Assembly: GCA_023333565.1 (NCBI GenBank)
Contig: JAJKFH010000374.1
Span: forward strand, 3,348,001 to 3,412,000
Direction: 5' to 3'
Length of the DNA: 64,000 nt
Origin: Puffinus mauretanicus
Taxonomy: Eukaryota > Chordata > Aves > Procellariiformes > Procellariidae
The translations under genes were made by a program, and so were the position numbers. The stretch's first letter is position 1. Each line of letters starts with the position of its first letter. Positions 37,201-47,196 of the stretch are shown one piece after another. The notes under the pieces are model-generated. The model did not search any database and had not been told where the DNA came from. It was given only the letters and a program-made list of their open reading frames with translations.

Positions 37201-40200
37201 TCAAGTCTCAGACAAGCATCTGCATTTAATGTGCATTTCTACCGGATACACAGCTTGTTTCTGCCCTTCACCTATACCATGCTGATAGCTCCTAAGCTAA
37301 ACCAGGAACAGGAGTAAAAAGCCAGTTTCTTTACCTTTAGTAATTTTTCATAGCTTGCTGATTATTGAAAGTCATTTTTCCAGTTTCCATCTTTGTCATA
37401 AGGTAATAGCAACTGCTATTACTATAATGCAGTAACAGAGTAACTGTCAAATACATGCTGCTTGGAACAATTTATGGAGCCTACAAGCAGGTAACACAGC
37501 AGTTAGAAAAGGGAGAGCCCGCAACTCATTCATCTTTCAATCGACAAACTTAATGTTCATAAACATTTTTAGCACGTGCCTTTTGAAAGTGCCCTTCTTC
37601 TTTTGCTATAGTGCTAGAGTGTTTGCACAACAGCAAGGAACCCTAATATGCTCGATAGGTCCTTATTCCCAAAACTTAGTATTTTACATGTGATTTCACA
37701 TGCAATTGCTAAGGAGAGGGAAGTCTGAGCATTATGTATCTGGAAACAATAAGTTCCTAGAGCTGTAGCAGCAGGTGCTTCTACAAGAAAGCACAGAGAA
37801 ATTCTGGTATATTAGAAAGAGAAAAGACTGAACAGCAGGGGGGCTTTGGTCTGAAGCTCCCTTTTTTCTTTATTCACTGGTAAATGATTGCATCTATAAA
37901 ATCCCCCCAGCCTTTTCCTTATACACAAGGAGATATATATATCCCTGCTAGGGATGCTCTACTCCCTTTTATGCTTTTAATTGTCCCCAGCACTAAAGAA
38001 AATACCTGAACTCCACTTTGTGGAGAGAGCATAGCATACATTTCTAGGAACTGTATGGACTCTCCCTACCTTGTGATTCCTGCATCCTGAAAAGAGCAGA
38101 TAAGCCATGACCCAAGCACATTTATGCATGTTCCTGACAGCTTTAAAAAGCGTTCAAGTTGTGTCCAATCTTGGAAGTAGACATCTTTTTAGTTTAAGCA
38201 CTCTGTTTCTCCCCTCCCTGAAATGCTCTCACTCCAGATCCTAGACAAGTTGGCTAGTTTGATCCGCTGTCCCCTAGGTAAAAGCACAAATATAGCAGTT
38301 TGCTCACTTGAAGACTCAGGCAAGTGCTTAATAAAAATGCCAGTGTTTCTCCCAGCCACGACGTGTCCAAACACTGTTTTCAACTGAATTAGATTCAGCT
38401 GCAAATTAACCTCTGTTCTGATCATTCTTTCTGCGTGCAGGAGGTGCTGCTGGGAAGGGCCTGTCAAGCTGGAACAATACCCCACTTTTTTCAGCTGTAG
38501 GGCACAATGCACAATACTTTCAAAGAACAATTTTTCATCCTTGACAGAACACAAAAAAGGCATCTGAATTTCTGTAACTAATTCTGACTGAGCCTGGAAA
38601 ACACAAGTGGGGGGCATAACTTCTCTCCTAGGTGCAAATATTTAGAAGTCCAGATTTTGCTTTTGCCATTCCGTATCTTGTAGATGTTAAGAGTATTTTT
38701 GAAGAAAAATCTCAGCATGTCAATTTTACTAAAAGACTGAGGTGGAAGATGAGAGTTGTAGGGAACTCTGGTCACCCCATCACACGAAACAATCGTTATG
38801 AAAAATGAGCAGTGAAATCAACAAGGTAATGATAAATACACAAATAATGAAAAGATTGTGTACTGTTAACAGCATCTTCTATCTTGTATGTATTTTTACA
38901 GGCAAAAAAAAAAAGGTCTTTAAAACTTGGACTTTAAAACTTTCTAGCTGACTTCAAAACTTCGACAAATTCTCCATTAATTTCGAAATCAGGTAGAGGA
39001 AAGGCAGCTGCATCAGCCACAGAACTCGGAACCTGTGAGAGTCTTTCAGAGTAAACAAGGTTGCCATCAAAATGGTACATTTAATCACCATCTCAGATTG
39101 AATGAAAAAAAAAAACACCAACCAAAACAAAGAAATACTTTGGAAAGTAAAAACACAGAAACTAACTGACTTGAGAAGTTCAAAAAAGTGCAGATAACAG
39201 CCTTTCAATTACAGTATACTAGGTCCAACAGCTGACTGGGAAGAAGAGCTGGCATGAGTGGGGTGTTTGGAAAAGATGCCTTTTACCTCAGGAAAACTGA
39301 GGCCTAAAGGGACCTAATGGTTCCACTTGTAGCTGAGCTTAGTAACCTTCTAAGCACCATGGTATCAGCCAGGGTCACTATTTTACATTTGACTGATGGC
39401 TTTGGAATAATTTGCTACTAGAAAATCCCATTGTGAGTGTGAAAGCAGAGATTTAACAAGGATGCACATCAAGCCATGAAAAATCCATCTTTAACTTGGC
39501 ATGTCTGACACCATCTGTATACCTGCCAGCATGTACACAATCTTTTTCAGCTTCCCTTCCCTGCTCATTCTTCTTAGACCTTCTCAGAGCTGAGACCTTC
39601 TGGCTCTGCTAATTTTGACCACCAAAGGTTATTGTGGACTTACCTCAGCTGCTCCTTGCTCTGCCCCCACAGGTCAATGGTCTTCTCAGGAGCCATGTGC
39701 AGGTCCAGGTTGCAGACATTGGGTTTCTGGGGGTATAGCTTGAGACACTGTTTCACCCAATGACGCTGGCAGCCCGGAAGGAAAGGGTTTGGTATGAAAA
39801 TAAACCCTGACCACAGAGAAAGAGGGAGGGGGTGGGGAGAAAGTATGATTAGATATTTCCCTGTTTTTTCTAAAACGAGAGCGAAGGACAGGGGTTGGAG
39901 GTACTGAAAAGACACCTTAGATATACAACCACTGACTTTGCATGTAAGCTGATGAAATCTATTAACAGGTTTGAATAATTAAGTTAAAACCTGTTGTTTT
40001 TTTCAGTATAAACAAATGGTGGCCATAAGGTGGAAGGCAGGGAGGGCAGCCAACACTGGTCCAAGTAAAAAATGACAATAAAGGACATATCTGTGTAAGG
40101 CATATTGATTATAGGTAGATAAAGGAGCAAGAACTTGGAAAACCAATTGCTTTGGAGTAAAATTGATTTTGAAATGATTCAGCAAGATTCTTCTCTTGAA

Positions 40201-43200
40201 CCCTGCAAACTTAAAGTAATTCTGGCCTAGTTTTTCTAGACTTCAGCCTAACCTTGTCGCTGCCTCTGAACTTGTACTGTCTTCTTATTGCTACTTCAGT
40301 ATCATCAACTGCAGAGAGCAGTCGAAGGGCTGAGCAAGTCTTTAGTAACATAAACCGTCCTCTCCTTTGCTTCATGCTTATTTCCAGGTAAGTCTGGTTA
40401 TATCCATCTTTGTATTTTGGTATGGCAATACTCATCAAAGGGGATGAAAGTCACGTTATATCCCAAACCGCTTATTGCTGAGTGCAAATACTTTGCAGTC
40501 ATTGTTAATTAACAAAACAAACTAAACATGTAGCTAGTCTGCACATTCATTTAGCCAGGCACCTCAGACAGAGTTCAAGCAGCAGCCCAAATAAGAGGGT
40601 TAGCAGAGATGCCATGGATTGATTTGGTCTATATCTTAACAAACAAGAGTCCTTGACATAAGATCTGCCATCACCAGGACTGCTAACAGGATTCTTCACT
40701 GGAATTTTCTTCGCAGCACTCCAGGGGTGTTTCCTTCCAGGCCCGGGTCCACGGTATTGATGAATGAGTGTCTGACAGGAAGATGCTATTAATCTGTATT
40801 GTACCTACTCTGAGAATCAAGACACTCTCTCAAAGACTGTCAATTCAGTAAGACTCACCAACACAGAATTCACATAAGGGTATAGGAGGAACAAAGGAAA
40901 AGGAGGTTTTAAGGTTTTGCCCTACTGTGTCTTTTTGAACTTCTCAGTCATAGCCAGTTAAACAGAGACAAAAATGGACAAAAAAGGAAGATGCAAGTCT
41001 CAGTAGGATACAAACTTGCCTTGTGGCCTTACGAAAGTGGTAATAAAAGCACAGAAAAAGCTTCCTGCCAGCATATCTCACAGATCTCAAAAGATTAAAT
41101 TAACTGGTTAGAAAAAGAGCCTTCAGTGTATTAAAAATATACTGTCATTCATTTCACTCCATTCCCTGCACCTTTAGACTACGGCAGCCTTCTGATAGGT
41201 CTAGTTACAAAAAGTTTCTTTGCCAGAAGCATTAAATTTACTTTCTGTTGGCCTCTGCATAGAACAGAATAATAATATTGCCCTTACTGTCTACAGCTTT
41301 TGATGCGGAGTTCTCAAAGCACTTTACTACATTAATAGAATTACGCTCTACTATGTATGTATTATCTCCAGGTATTAATGAAGGAATTGAAGACTGGAGG
41401 GCTAGTTACACACAGAGCTGAGAACAAGAATTCAAGTTTTATGACTCTTGTATCAGAAGCTTAGAACATGCTCATGTCTCTCCAAACCTTTCGTTGCTTA
41501 CTCCTAAGAAACCAGATTAGTCTAGATTTATAAAAGTGAGAACAACTAAAAAGTGGGTTACTGCTATGCTTCTGATGTCAAGAAAGGCAGAAACCCCTGA
41601 ATTTCTAACAGTTGCAGAGTTCTGCTATAAAATTCTACACTAACATTCAAGACTAATAGTTCCTGGGAATGCTAGAAATCAGTGACTTACCACACGTGGG
41701 AGAGAGAAGAGCAAGAAATATATTTCTCTAGCAATCTTAGTCAGGACACCACAGACAAGCTTTGAAGGCAACAGAATTGAACCTCTTGGCCTTGAAAGAG
41801 TTGGTCTGAGTGGAATGGGCAAAAGACGAATTCTTTGGGCACCTGTATACTAAAGAAATCTGCCTTGAGGAATGAGATGCAATTCTCTTAGTGCAGCAAA
41901 ATCTTGCGGCACACTAGGAATTAATTTACACCTAGTGGTCTCCAGCCTCAGTCAAAGGAAGGATAAGACACTCCGATGTCTAGCAACAAGAACAACCCCT
42001 CATAAAACCAATCTGTGTCAGTTACAAAGACCCAAAGACAGCATCACCCATATCTCACAGAACTCGGGACACCGCAACAGAATTTCACCCAGCTTCCTTA
42101 GTCTAATATTTCATTGCTCACTGTGGGGACAAAACCAAATGACTTCCCTTCCATTTGCCCATAGACAAATTAAAGAAATTCTAAGTTATTTTGGAGGGCT
42201 ATTGCAGCAGTTGGTTAAATATCTTATAGTGCTTTAGGATGTCCAGATAAAGGTAGCTGGAAAAGGATAAAATATTATTCTTGTCCACACATGATTTGAT
42301 TCTAAACAGGACTGAGGATTTGTTAATGTATTTGCATTTCATTTTAGTGAAAGGTTTTCTTTATCAAAGCAGAAGAAAAATGCAGTTAAGTGGAACACTT
42401 GTAATCCCCTCCACATGTAATTGCTAGGAAAGACATTCAAACAGACATAAAATGACAAGTGAGACCAAGAAGGGGCAGTTATAATATGACAGGTAAGTGG
42501 AACAAAGAATTTAGAGGCAAGAAGAGGTGGAAGCCTTTCTCCTGAAGCGATTCTATTCCTTGTGTATTAACCATGCCAGATGGCTAGCGCGGCTGCCTCA
42601 GTTTCAGAAATGGTAGGCTGGCTTCATAGCAACCCACACAGACACTGACTGCAGTCCTGATGAACCAAAAGAAACATGAGAAAAACCAAAATCAAACAAA
42701 CAAAAATCCCTGAAATAAGGAGGATCTGGGGAACTACAAACTCAACAGCCTTACCAAAACCCCTGGTAAGACTATGGAGCAAACTTTCATGACAGCCACT
42801 TCCAGACAGAAGATGGTTGGGAACAGCCCGCATGGATTTACGGAAGGCAAATTTTGTCTAACCAGCCTTACTGCCTGCTACAGTGAGATGCCCAGACAAG
42901 GGGAGAACAGGGGATGCTGTTTACCTTGGCTTTAGCACAGGTTTTCCAGTCAGTCTCCTGCAGCATCACTGGAGCCAAACTGGGGACTCATGGATTTTAT
43001 GGGTAAACTAAAAGGGTGAGCAAAAGCTGGCTGGGCCACCAGGCTTAAAGAATAGTGATTTGAAGGTTCAAAGTCTAACCAGTGGCTGTTATGAGCCGCA
43101 TTCCTCAGGTTGAGAATGGGGTCAAGACTGATAACTACATCTACATTAACAACCTGGACGACGGGACTCTCATCCTCATCACGCTTACAGATAACATTAA

Positions 43201-46200
43201 ATTGGGGCAGCAGTGGACATGCTGGAGGCTACTGCTGCCACTGAAAGGGACCTTGACAAACCAAAGGAATGGGCCAACAAGAACCTCAGGAAGTTCAACA
43301 GTGATAATCCTGCACCTGGGGCAGAATAACCCCATGCAACAGTACGGCCTGAGGACCAGGGAACAGCTCTAAATTAAAGGACGAGGGAGTCTTGGAGGAT
43401 AAATTGAGCACAAGTCAGTAGTGCACCCTTGCGGCGATAAATGCTGATTACACATTGGCCTATATTAGAAAGGGCTACCTAAAAAGGCATTATAGAGAAG
43501 GTGGAGCCAGATTTTTCTCAGAGGTGCATAGCAAGATTATGAGAGGCAACAATCACAAATTACAGCAAGGCAAATTTTGATTAGCTGTAAGGTGAAAAAA
43601 AAAAAATCACAAGAGTGGCCAAACAGTGGAACAGGTGCCCAGAGAGGGTGTGTAATCTCTATCCTTCCAGACTTCCAAAACTCACCCATACAAAGCTCTG
43701 AGTGACCTGATCTAACTTTCAACTTGACCCTGCTTTAAGCAGGGAGTTGGACTAGACCTCTGGAGGTGCCTTCCAACCTAACATCTTTCTGTGATTCTAC
43801 CAGGTGACCTGCAAACCTAAGATCCATTTCAGTTTTTGAAATAACCTGCCTAATGAAATTACTCTGTACCTTGAATAGGACAAGAGGTTCTTACTCACTT
43901 ATTGTACTCAGTGTTCTACATCAGCAAGTAGATGCCACACTTCAGCCCCGAAATGCCTGTATTTCAGTCACTTATCTAATTTTCATGCTATATGTTGAGG
44001 AAAAATAGATGCTACAGAAATATAAAATCTCTTTCAAAGGCATTCCTGTTGCCATTCTCACAAGGGATGGTCTGGTTGATCAGAGACTGTGAAACAACTA
44101 GCCCTTCTGTTCTCACTTTCATATATATTGCTGCATCCCACCCTTTAGCTGACTCCTTTGTCCTCCTGCACTTAAAATAACATGAAATTACACTTAGGCA
44201 AACCAAAATAGCTTCTTCAGGCACGGCAAGGAGGATAAGATGGAAGATGCCTGAATCCAAAGCAACAAGGTTGTGTTTAATTTTTCTTGAAATCAGAAGT
44301 ACCTACCCGGATACCCATTGAGGCCATAGGCCTTCCACTGGCTAACTGGCTGTAATCCTGCTCGGTAGGCATCTTGATCACTCACTGAAGAAATACTGAG
44401 CTGTGATCTGAACACCTGGCAAAAGAAAACAGATCTGTTTTTTTTAAAAAAAAAAAAGGAAGAAATATAAAACTCATCCAAAAATAGCACCTATAAGAAA
44501 GAGTGCTCTCATATTCCAAGGTAAGTCTCATGAAAATGCCAACCGTACCACAAAACTATTGTCTAAGCAACTGTGAGCAGAAGAGGGCATGCTGCTCACA
44601 GAGCTAGTATGTACTCAGCACAAGAACCAAAAGGTACCTACAGTTTTTACAATACTTGGGGATCAGCAGAGATGTCCTCCATTCCTAAAAAAAACCCAAA
44701 CAATTTATACCAATCAGAAAAAAATTCAGCACTATTTGTCCATTTGCACACTACAGCCTCATTCTGGTAATTATCAATCTCCATTAGAGAGCAATATTTA
44801 GTACCCATAACACTTTATATCTTCAAAAAATGTTCCAAATACAAGTTGCTCCTGATCCCATAGGATAGACGACTATTCTAATCTGTAATTTACAGAAGGA
44901 GAAGAGGTACAGTGATGAAATTAAGGCCTTTGCAAGCAGTCTCTGCAGTGTAAATCATTGTGTAAATGTGTAAATCATCCTCTCTGCAGGCTGACAGCTC
45001 TGTTTAACGTTTTCTGAGCAATGGGTCTAAATTACATACATAGAATCTGTAAGAAAACTCTGAACTAGTGCTGGGCAGCAGCTTCTGGCAACTCAACGTG
45101 CTCAGTTTCACCAATTTTTTAGCTCTCTACCAAAAGCAGCTTTGCAACTGCCAGCCTTGAAGAGCTTAGTTCAGAGTCCTGTCTGCAGAACGTCCCCAGG
45201 AAGGCTCTTTCTTTGACTAAGACTCTTGCCACCCCTCTGCCTTCTCAAACTGCTTACACACTGGCTGCTGCCAGGGCTTCCAGAGAACAGGAGCTGTTTC
45301 TATGCTGAAGAATTACATGTGCTGAATCAGTCAAATAAGCCTGGTAGCAGGGCAGCTGGGGTATGTCACACTTCACTGAAGAGCTCAATCACTTGAAGCA
45401 GTTTTCCGAGAGAAAAGGCACAATAGTATCTGGGCCAATCTGCCTGGCCTGTAGCTCTTCTTAAAGAGAAAAGCCACATGTTTTTAACCTAGGGGAAAGA
45501 GGAATAAAAGATGCTTTCACTAGTAAGCTATCAACTGATCTTAGAAGGTAACAGGCACAAAAAGAATGATATGGAGAGGGGACAGATGCTTGTGACGCTT
45601 TCAAGTACTTAAAATTTCCCAGAAGGGCTGTAATGCTGGAAGCCTTTATTTGATAAAGGATTGCTGCAAGCTCAAGAAAGGCTGAAACGTTAACTCCCTT
45701 GTTTAATGCTAACGCCTTGAACAATTTCATATGGGTCAGATTTTGTGTACCGTTAACAATATCAAAATTATAGTCTGAAAAGATAGAAAAAATATGTATT
45801 CTAATAGAACAGTAAAAAGAAAAGGCTAAGCATTTGAACTATGAAAAATTAGGCAAAGTTTCATTTTGACTATATTCCCTACTCCCTTTCTTCATATAGA
45901 CTAATATGTAGAAAATCGCTGGTTAACAATACTTCAGCAGACATCCGTTACCCTTTTGTGAGGTAACAAAATGGAAGTTGAGTTTAAAGGATCACTTCAG
46001 ATCACTCAAGACACGGGAAACTACTAACCATGATGGCTACTACTTTCAGATGTGCTCCTGACTGCGTGCCCCTAATCCACTGCAACGGTTGGACTTCGTC
46101 CTGATGGCTAAGCCAAACGTTTATTATACAGGAGTAAGAAAGGAGAAGAAACTTTACCAAGAGGAAGACAGCAAGAACCCTGGGCACACACTGCACAGCT

Positions 46201-47016
46201 GGGGGAAGCTGATCCCGGCTCCCTCTCCAGCTCACCCAGGTATTTCAGGGCCAAGACAAGGACCAGCTGGCCCAGGAAACAGTGTCACCTCCAACAGTGA
46301 AACTTGCTTTTTTCCATCCACATGTCCCTTTGCTTCCCTTGGTTCTATTAGAGGCTTTGGAGATCCCTTCCTGCAGCATAGGGAGCTAATTAAACATTAT
46401 GGGAGTAAATAAACATAAGCAAACGTGTTATCTGTGAATACACAGTGTGCTGGCCAGGGGCGGCTGGGACGGCACCTTGTGCCCTCGGGCAGGGTCCTGT
46501 GACCCCGCGGGCTGCCGGCCCAAAGGGACCCTGGGCGAGCCTGCCTCTGGGTCCTGCGGGCAGAGGGGCCCTGGGCCCTCAGAGCTGCACGCCCCTCCTC
46601 AGCTGCTGGTCTCTAGTCATGCAACTGGTTTATAAACATTATAGTGACCCGTAAGAGGCTCAGCGCTGGAGGGCAGCGTCTTCTAGCCAGCAATAGGACG
46701 CCATTAGAGACTTGGCGTCGAGCACGAAGGGAAGCAGCAGGTGGAGAGAACAGGGCGCAGCAACACCGCCAGAGTACGGCGCTGAAACACCGCGGCACCG
46801 CTCAGAGGGCGGGACGAGCTCGGAGCGCGCCGCGCCACCCGACCCGGCCGGCCAGCCCCTCGCCGCGGGGCGGGAGGAGCCCGGCGTTACCTGGGCCCCC
46901 GGCACGGAGAAGTCCACCACGCCCCGCAAGTCCGACACGTCGCGTTGCCGATAGAAGCGAAAAAGCCGGCGGAAGGCGTCCTCGCCGCCCTCCCGGGTCA
47001 GGGCCGCCGCCGCCAT
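33794..47016 (-). CDS. ALKBH1: ALKBH1: Fe(II)/2-oxoglutarate-dependent nucleic-acid dioxygenase (AlkB homolog 1), complete
   Basis: Six exons (46891-47016, 44307-44415, 39644-39806, 36092-36182, 34757-34950, 33794-34217) join in frame to 368 codons plus stop; human has 389. ALKBH1 oxidises methyl groups on tRNA (m1A, and m5C to f5C in mitochondrial tRNA) and acts in mitochondria, cytoplasm and nucleus. The iron ligands are present: His212 and Asp214 ([11 protein letters not shown]) and His268 (YHAVPRV). The 2-oxoglutarate-binding arginines are Arg319 and Arg325 (RINMTIR), which fit human His231, Asp233, His287, Arg338 and Arg344 with a constant offset of 19. The catalytic set is intact, so the gene is expected to be functional. 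The N-terminus is shorter than human by an insert near the exon 1/2 joint. It is transcribed divergently from SLIRP. Confidence 0.97.
34757..34950 (-). CDS. ALKBH1: ALKBH1 exon 5 (residues 164-228), iron-binding HxD
   Basis: Acceptor TTCCTCCAG before 34950, donor GTGAGT after 34757; 194 bp. Holds [27 protein letters not shown] and the metal-binding [18 protein letters not shown]. Confidence 0.97.
34951..36091 (-). other. ALKBH1: ALKBH1 intron 4
   Basis: 1.1 kb, AT-rich, with an A/C-rich run at about 34980-35000. Intron 5 (34218-34756) has a similar A/C run at about 34318-34350. No genes or recognisable elements. Confidence 0.7.
36092..36182 (-). CDS. ALKBH1: ALKBH1 exon 4 (residues 133-163)
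   Basis: Acceptor CTTTGCAG before 36182, donor GTATTG after 36092; 91 bp. Encodes [20 protein letters not shown], matching human [17 protein letters not shown]. Too short to stand out as an open frame; found by homology and phase. Confidence 0.96.
36183..39643 (-). other. ALKBH1: ALKBH1 intron 3
   Basis: 3.5 kb of AT-rich DNA. A 142-codon open frame (38189-38617, minus) is the longest here; I do not recognise it. No repeat family is clear. Confidence 0.65.
39644..39806 (-). CDS. ALKBH1: ALKBH1 exon 3 (residues 79-133)
   Basis: Acceptor GTGGTCAG before 39806, donor GTAAGT after 39644; 163 bp. Encodes [31 protein letters not shown] and [11 protein letters not shown], nearly as in human. Confidence 0.96.
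41290..41470 (-). repeat. MIR-like SINE remnant
   Basis: The plus strand reads 'ttctcaaagcactttact', then a 'gtattatctccaggt' segment, then 'gaattgaagactggaggg..agttacacacagagctgag' and 'gaattcaagttttatgactc' in part. This is the order of the MIR complement (CTTTAC...TATTATC...GAAACTGAGG...TCACACAGCT...GATTCGAACC). Confidence 0.6.
42720..43801 (+). mobile_element. CR1 LINE fragment with reverse-transcriptase remnant
   Basis: About 1.08 kb in plus orientation, so antisense to ALKBH1. From 42720 it follows the CR1 ORF2 region ('tatggagcaaactttcatgac', 'aacagcccgcatggatttac', 'tttaccttggctttagcac'). The reading frame near 43140-43200 keeps INNLDDGTL...TDNIKLG, a decayed copy of the polymerase active-site region. 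The tail runs through 'ctgctttaagcagggagttgg' and 'actagacctctggaggtgcc' to 'tttctgtgattctac' at 43801. Stops and frameshifts make it inactive. Confidence 0.9.
44307..44415 (-). CDS. ALKBH1: ALKBH1 exon 2 (residues 43-79)
   Basis: Acceptor TTTTGCCAG before 44415, donor GTAGGT after 44307; 109 bp, leaving phase 1. Encodes [20 protein letters not shown] and [11 protein letters not shown], close to the human segment [23 protein letters not shown] in part. Confidence 0.95.
44416..46890 (-). other. ALKBH1: ALKBH1 intron 1
   Basis: 2.5 kb. A MIR-like remnant lies at about 44850-44945. The last 440 bp (from about 46450) belong to the CpG island. No gene seen. Confidence 0.7.
44850..44945 (-). repeat. 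MIR-like SINE remnant
   Basis: The segment 'tgtaatttacagaaggag' and 'agaggtacagtgatgaaatt', then 'ggcctttgcaa', follows the MIR complement 'ccattttacagatgaggaaactgaggcacagagaggttaagt' in part. Degraded. Confidence 0.4.
46891..47016 (-). CDS. ALKBH1: ALKBH1 exon 1 (residues 1-42)
   Basis: ATG at 47014-47016 in the context AAAATGG. 42 codons, including the motif [13 protein letters not shown] (human DAFRKLFRFYRQS). Ends GGGGCCCAG then donor GTAACG, phase 0. Human has a longer linker before the next exon. Confidence 0.95.
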
Positions 47017-47102
47017 TTTGGCCAGGCCGCGGAGACCGGCGGGCGGCGCTGCGCACTGCCGGGGCGGGGCCGCCCGCCCCCCTTCCCGCCGCAGCTCCCA
47101 AG
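47017..47102. promoter_or_regulatory. Bidirectional ALKBH1/SLIRP promoter core
   Basis: 86 bp between the two ATGs, without TATA. An Sp1/GC box (ggggcggggc) is at 47061-47070, a second C-rich one at 47070-47083, and a partial NRF-1-like ctgcgcactgc at about 47049-47059. Each ATG sits inside a YY1-type element: AAAATGGCGGC on the minus strand (47009-47019) and AAGATGGCGGC on the plus strand (47100-47110). Both 5' UTRs must be very short, or the TSSs interleave. Confidence 0.88.
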
Positions 47103-47196
47103 ATGGCGGCCGCCAGCGCGGTGCGGGAGGCGGGGCGCCGCTCCAGGAGGCTCTTCGACATCTTCGTGGCTGACGTTCCCTGGACGGTGTCGAGTA
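47103..47196 (+). CDS. SLIRP: SLIRP exon 1 (residues 1-31 and 1 base)
   Basis: ATG at 47103-47105; ends ...TCGAGTA with donor GTGAGT. Encodes the presequence and the first RRM strand (DIFVADVPWTVSS). Frame is open upstream to 46644 but only because of GC content. Confidence 0.95.

Larger units (their letters stand above)
39807..44306 (-). other. ALKBH1: ALKBH1 intron 2
   Basis: 4.5 kb holding a MIR-like remnant (about 41290-41470) and a long CR1 fragment in the antisense direction (about 42720-43801). The 121-codon frame at 41872-42237 (plus) looks like chance. Confidence 0.7.
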
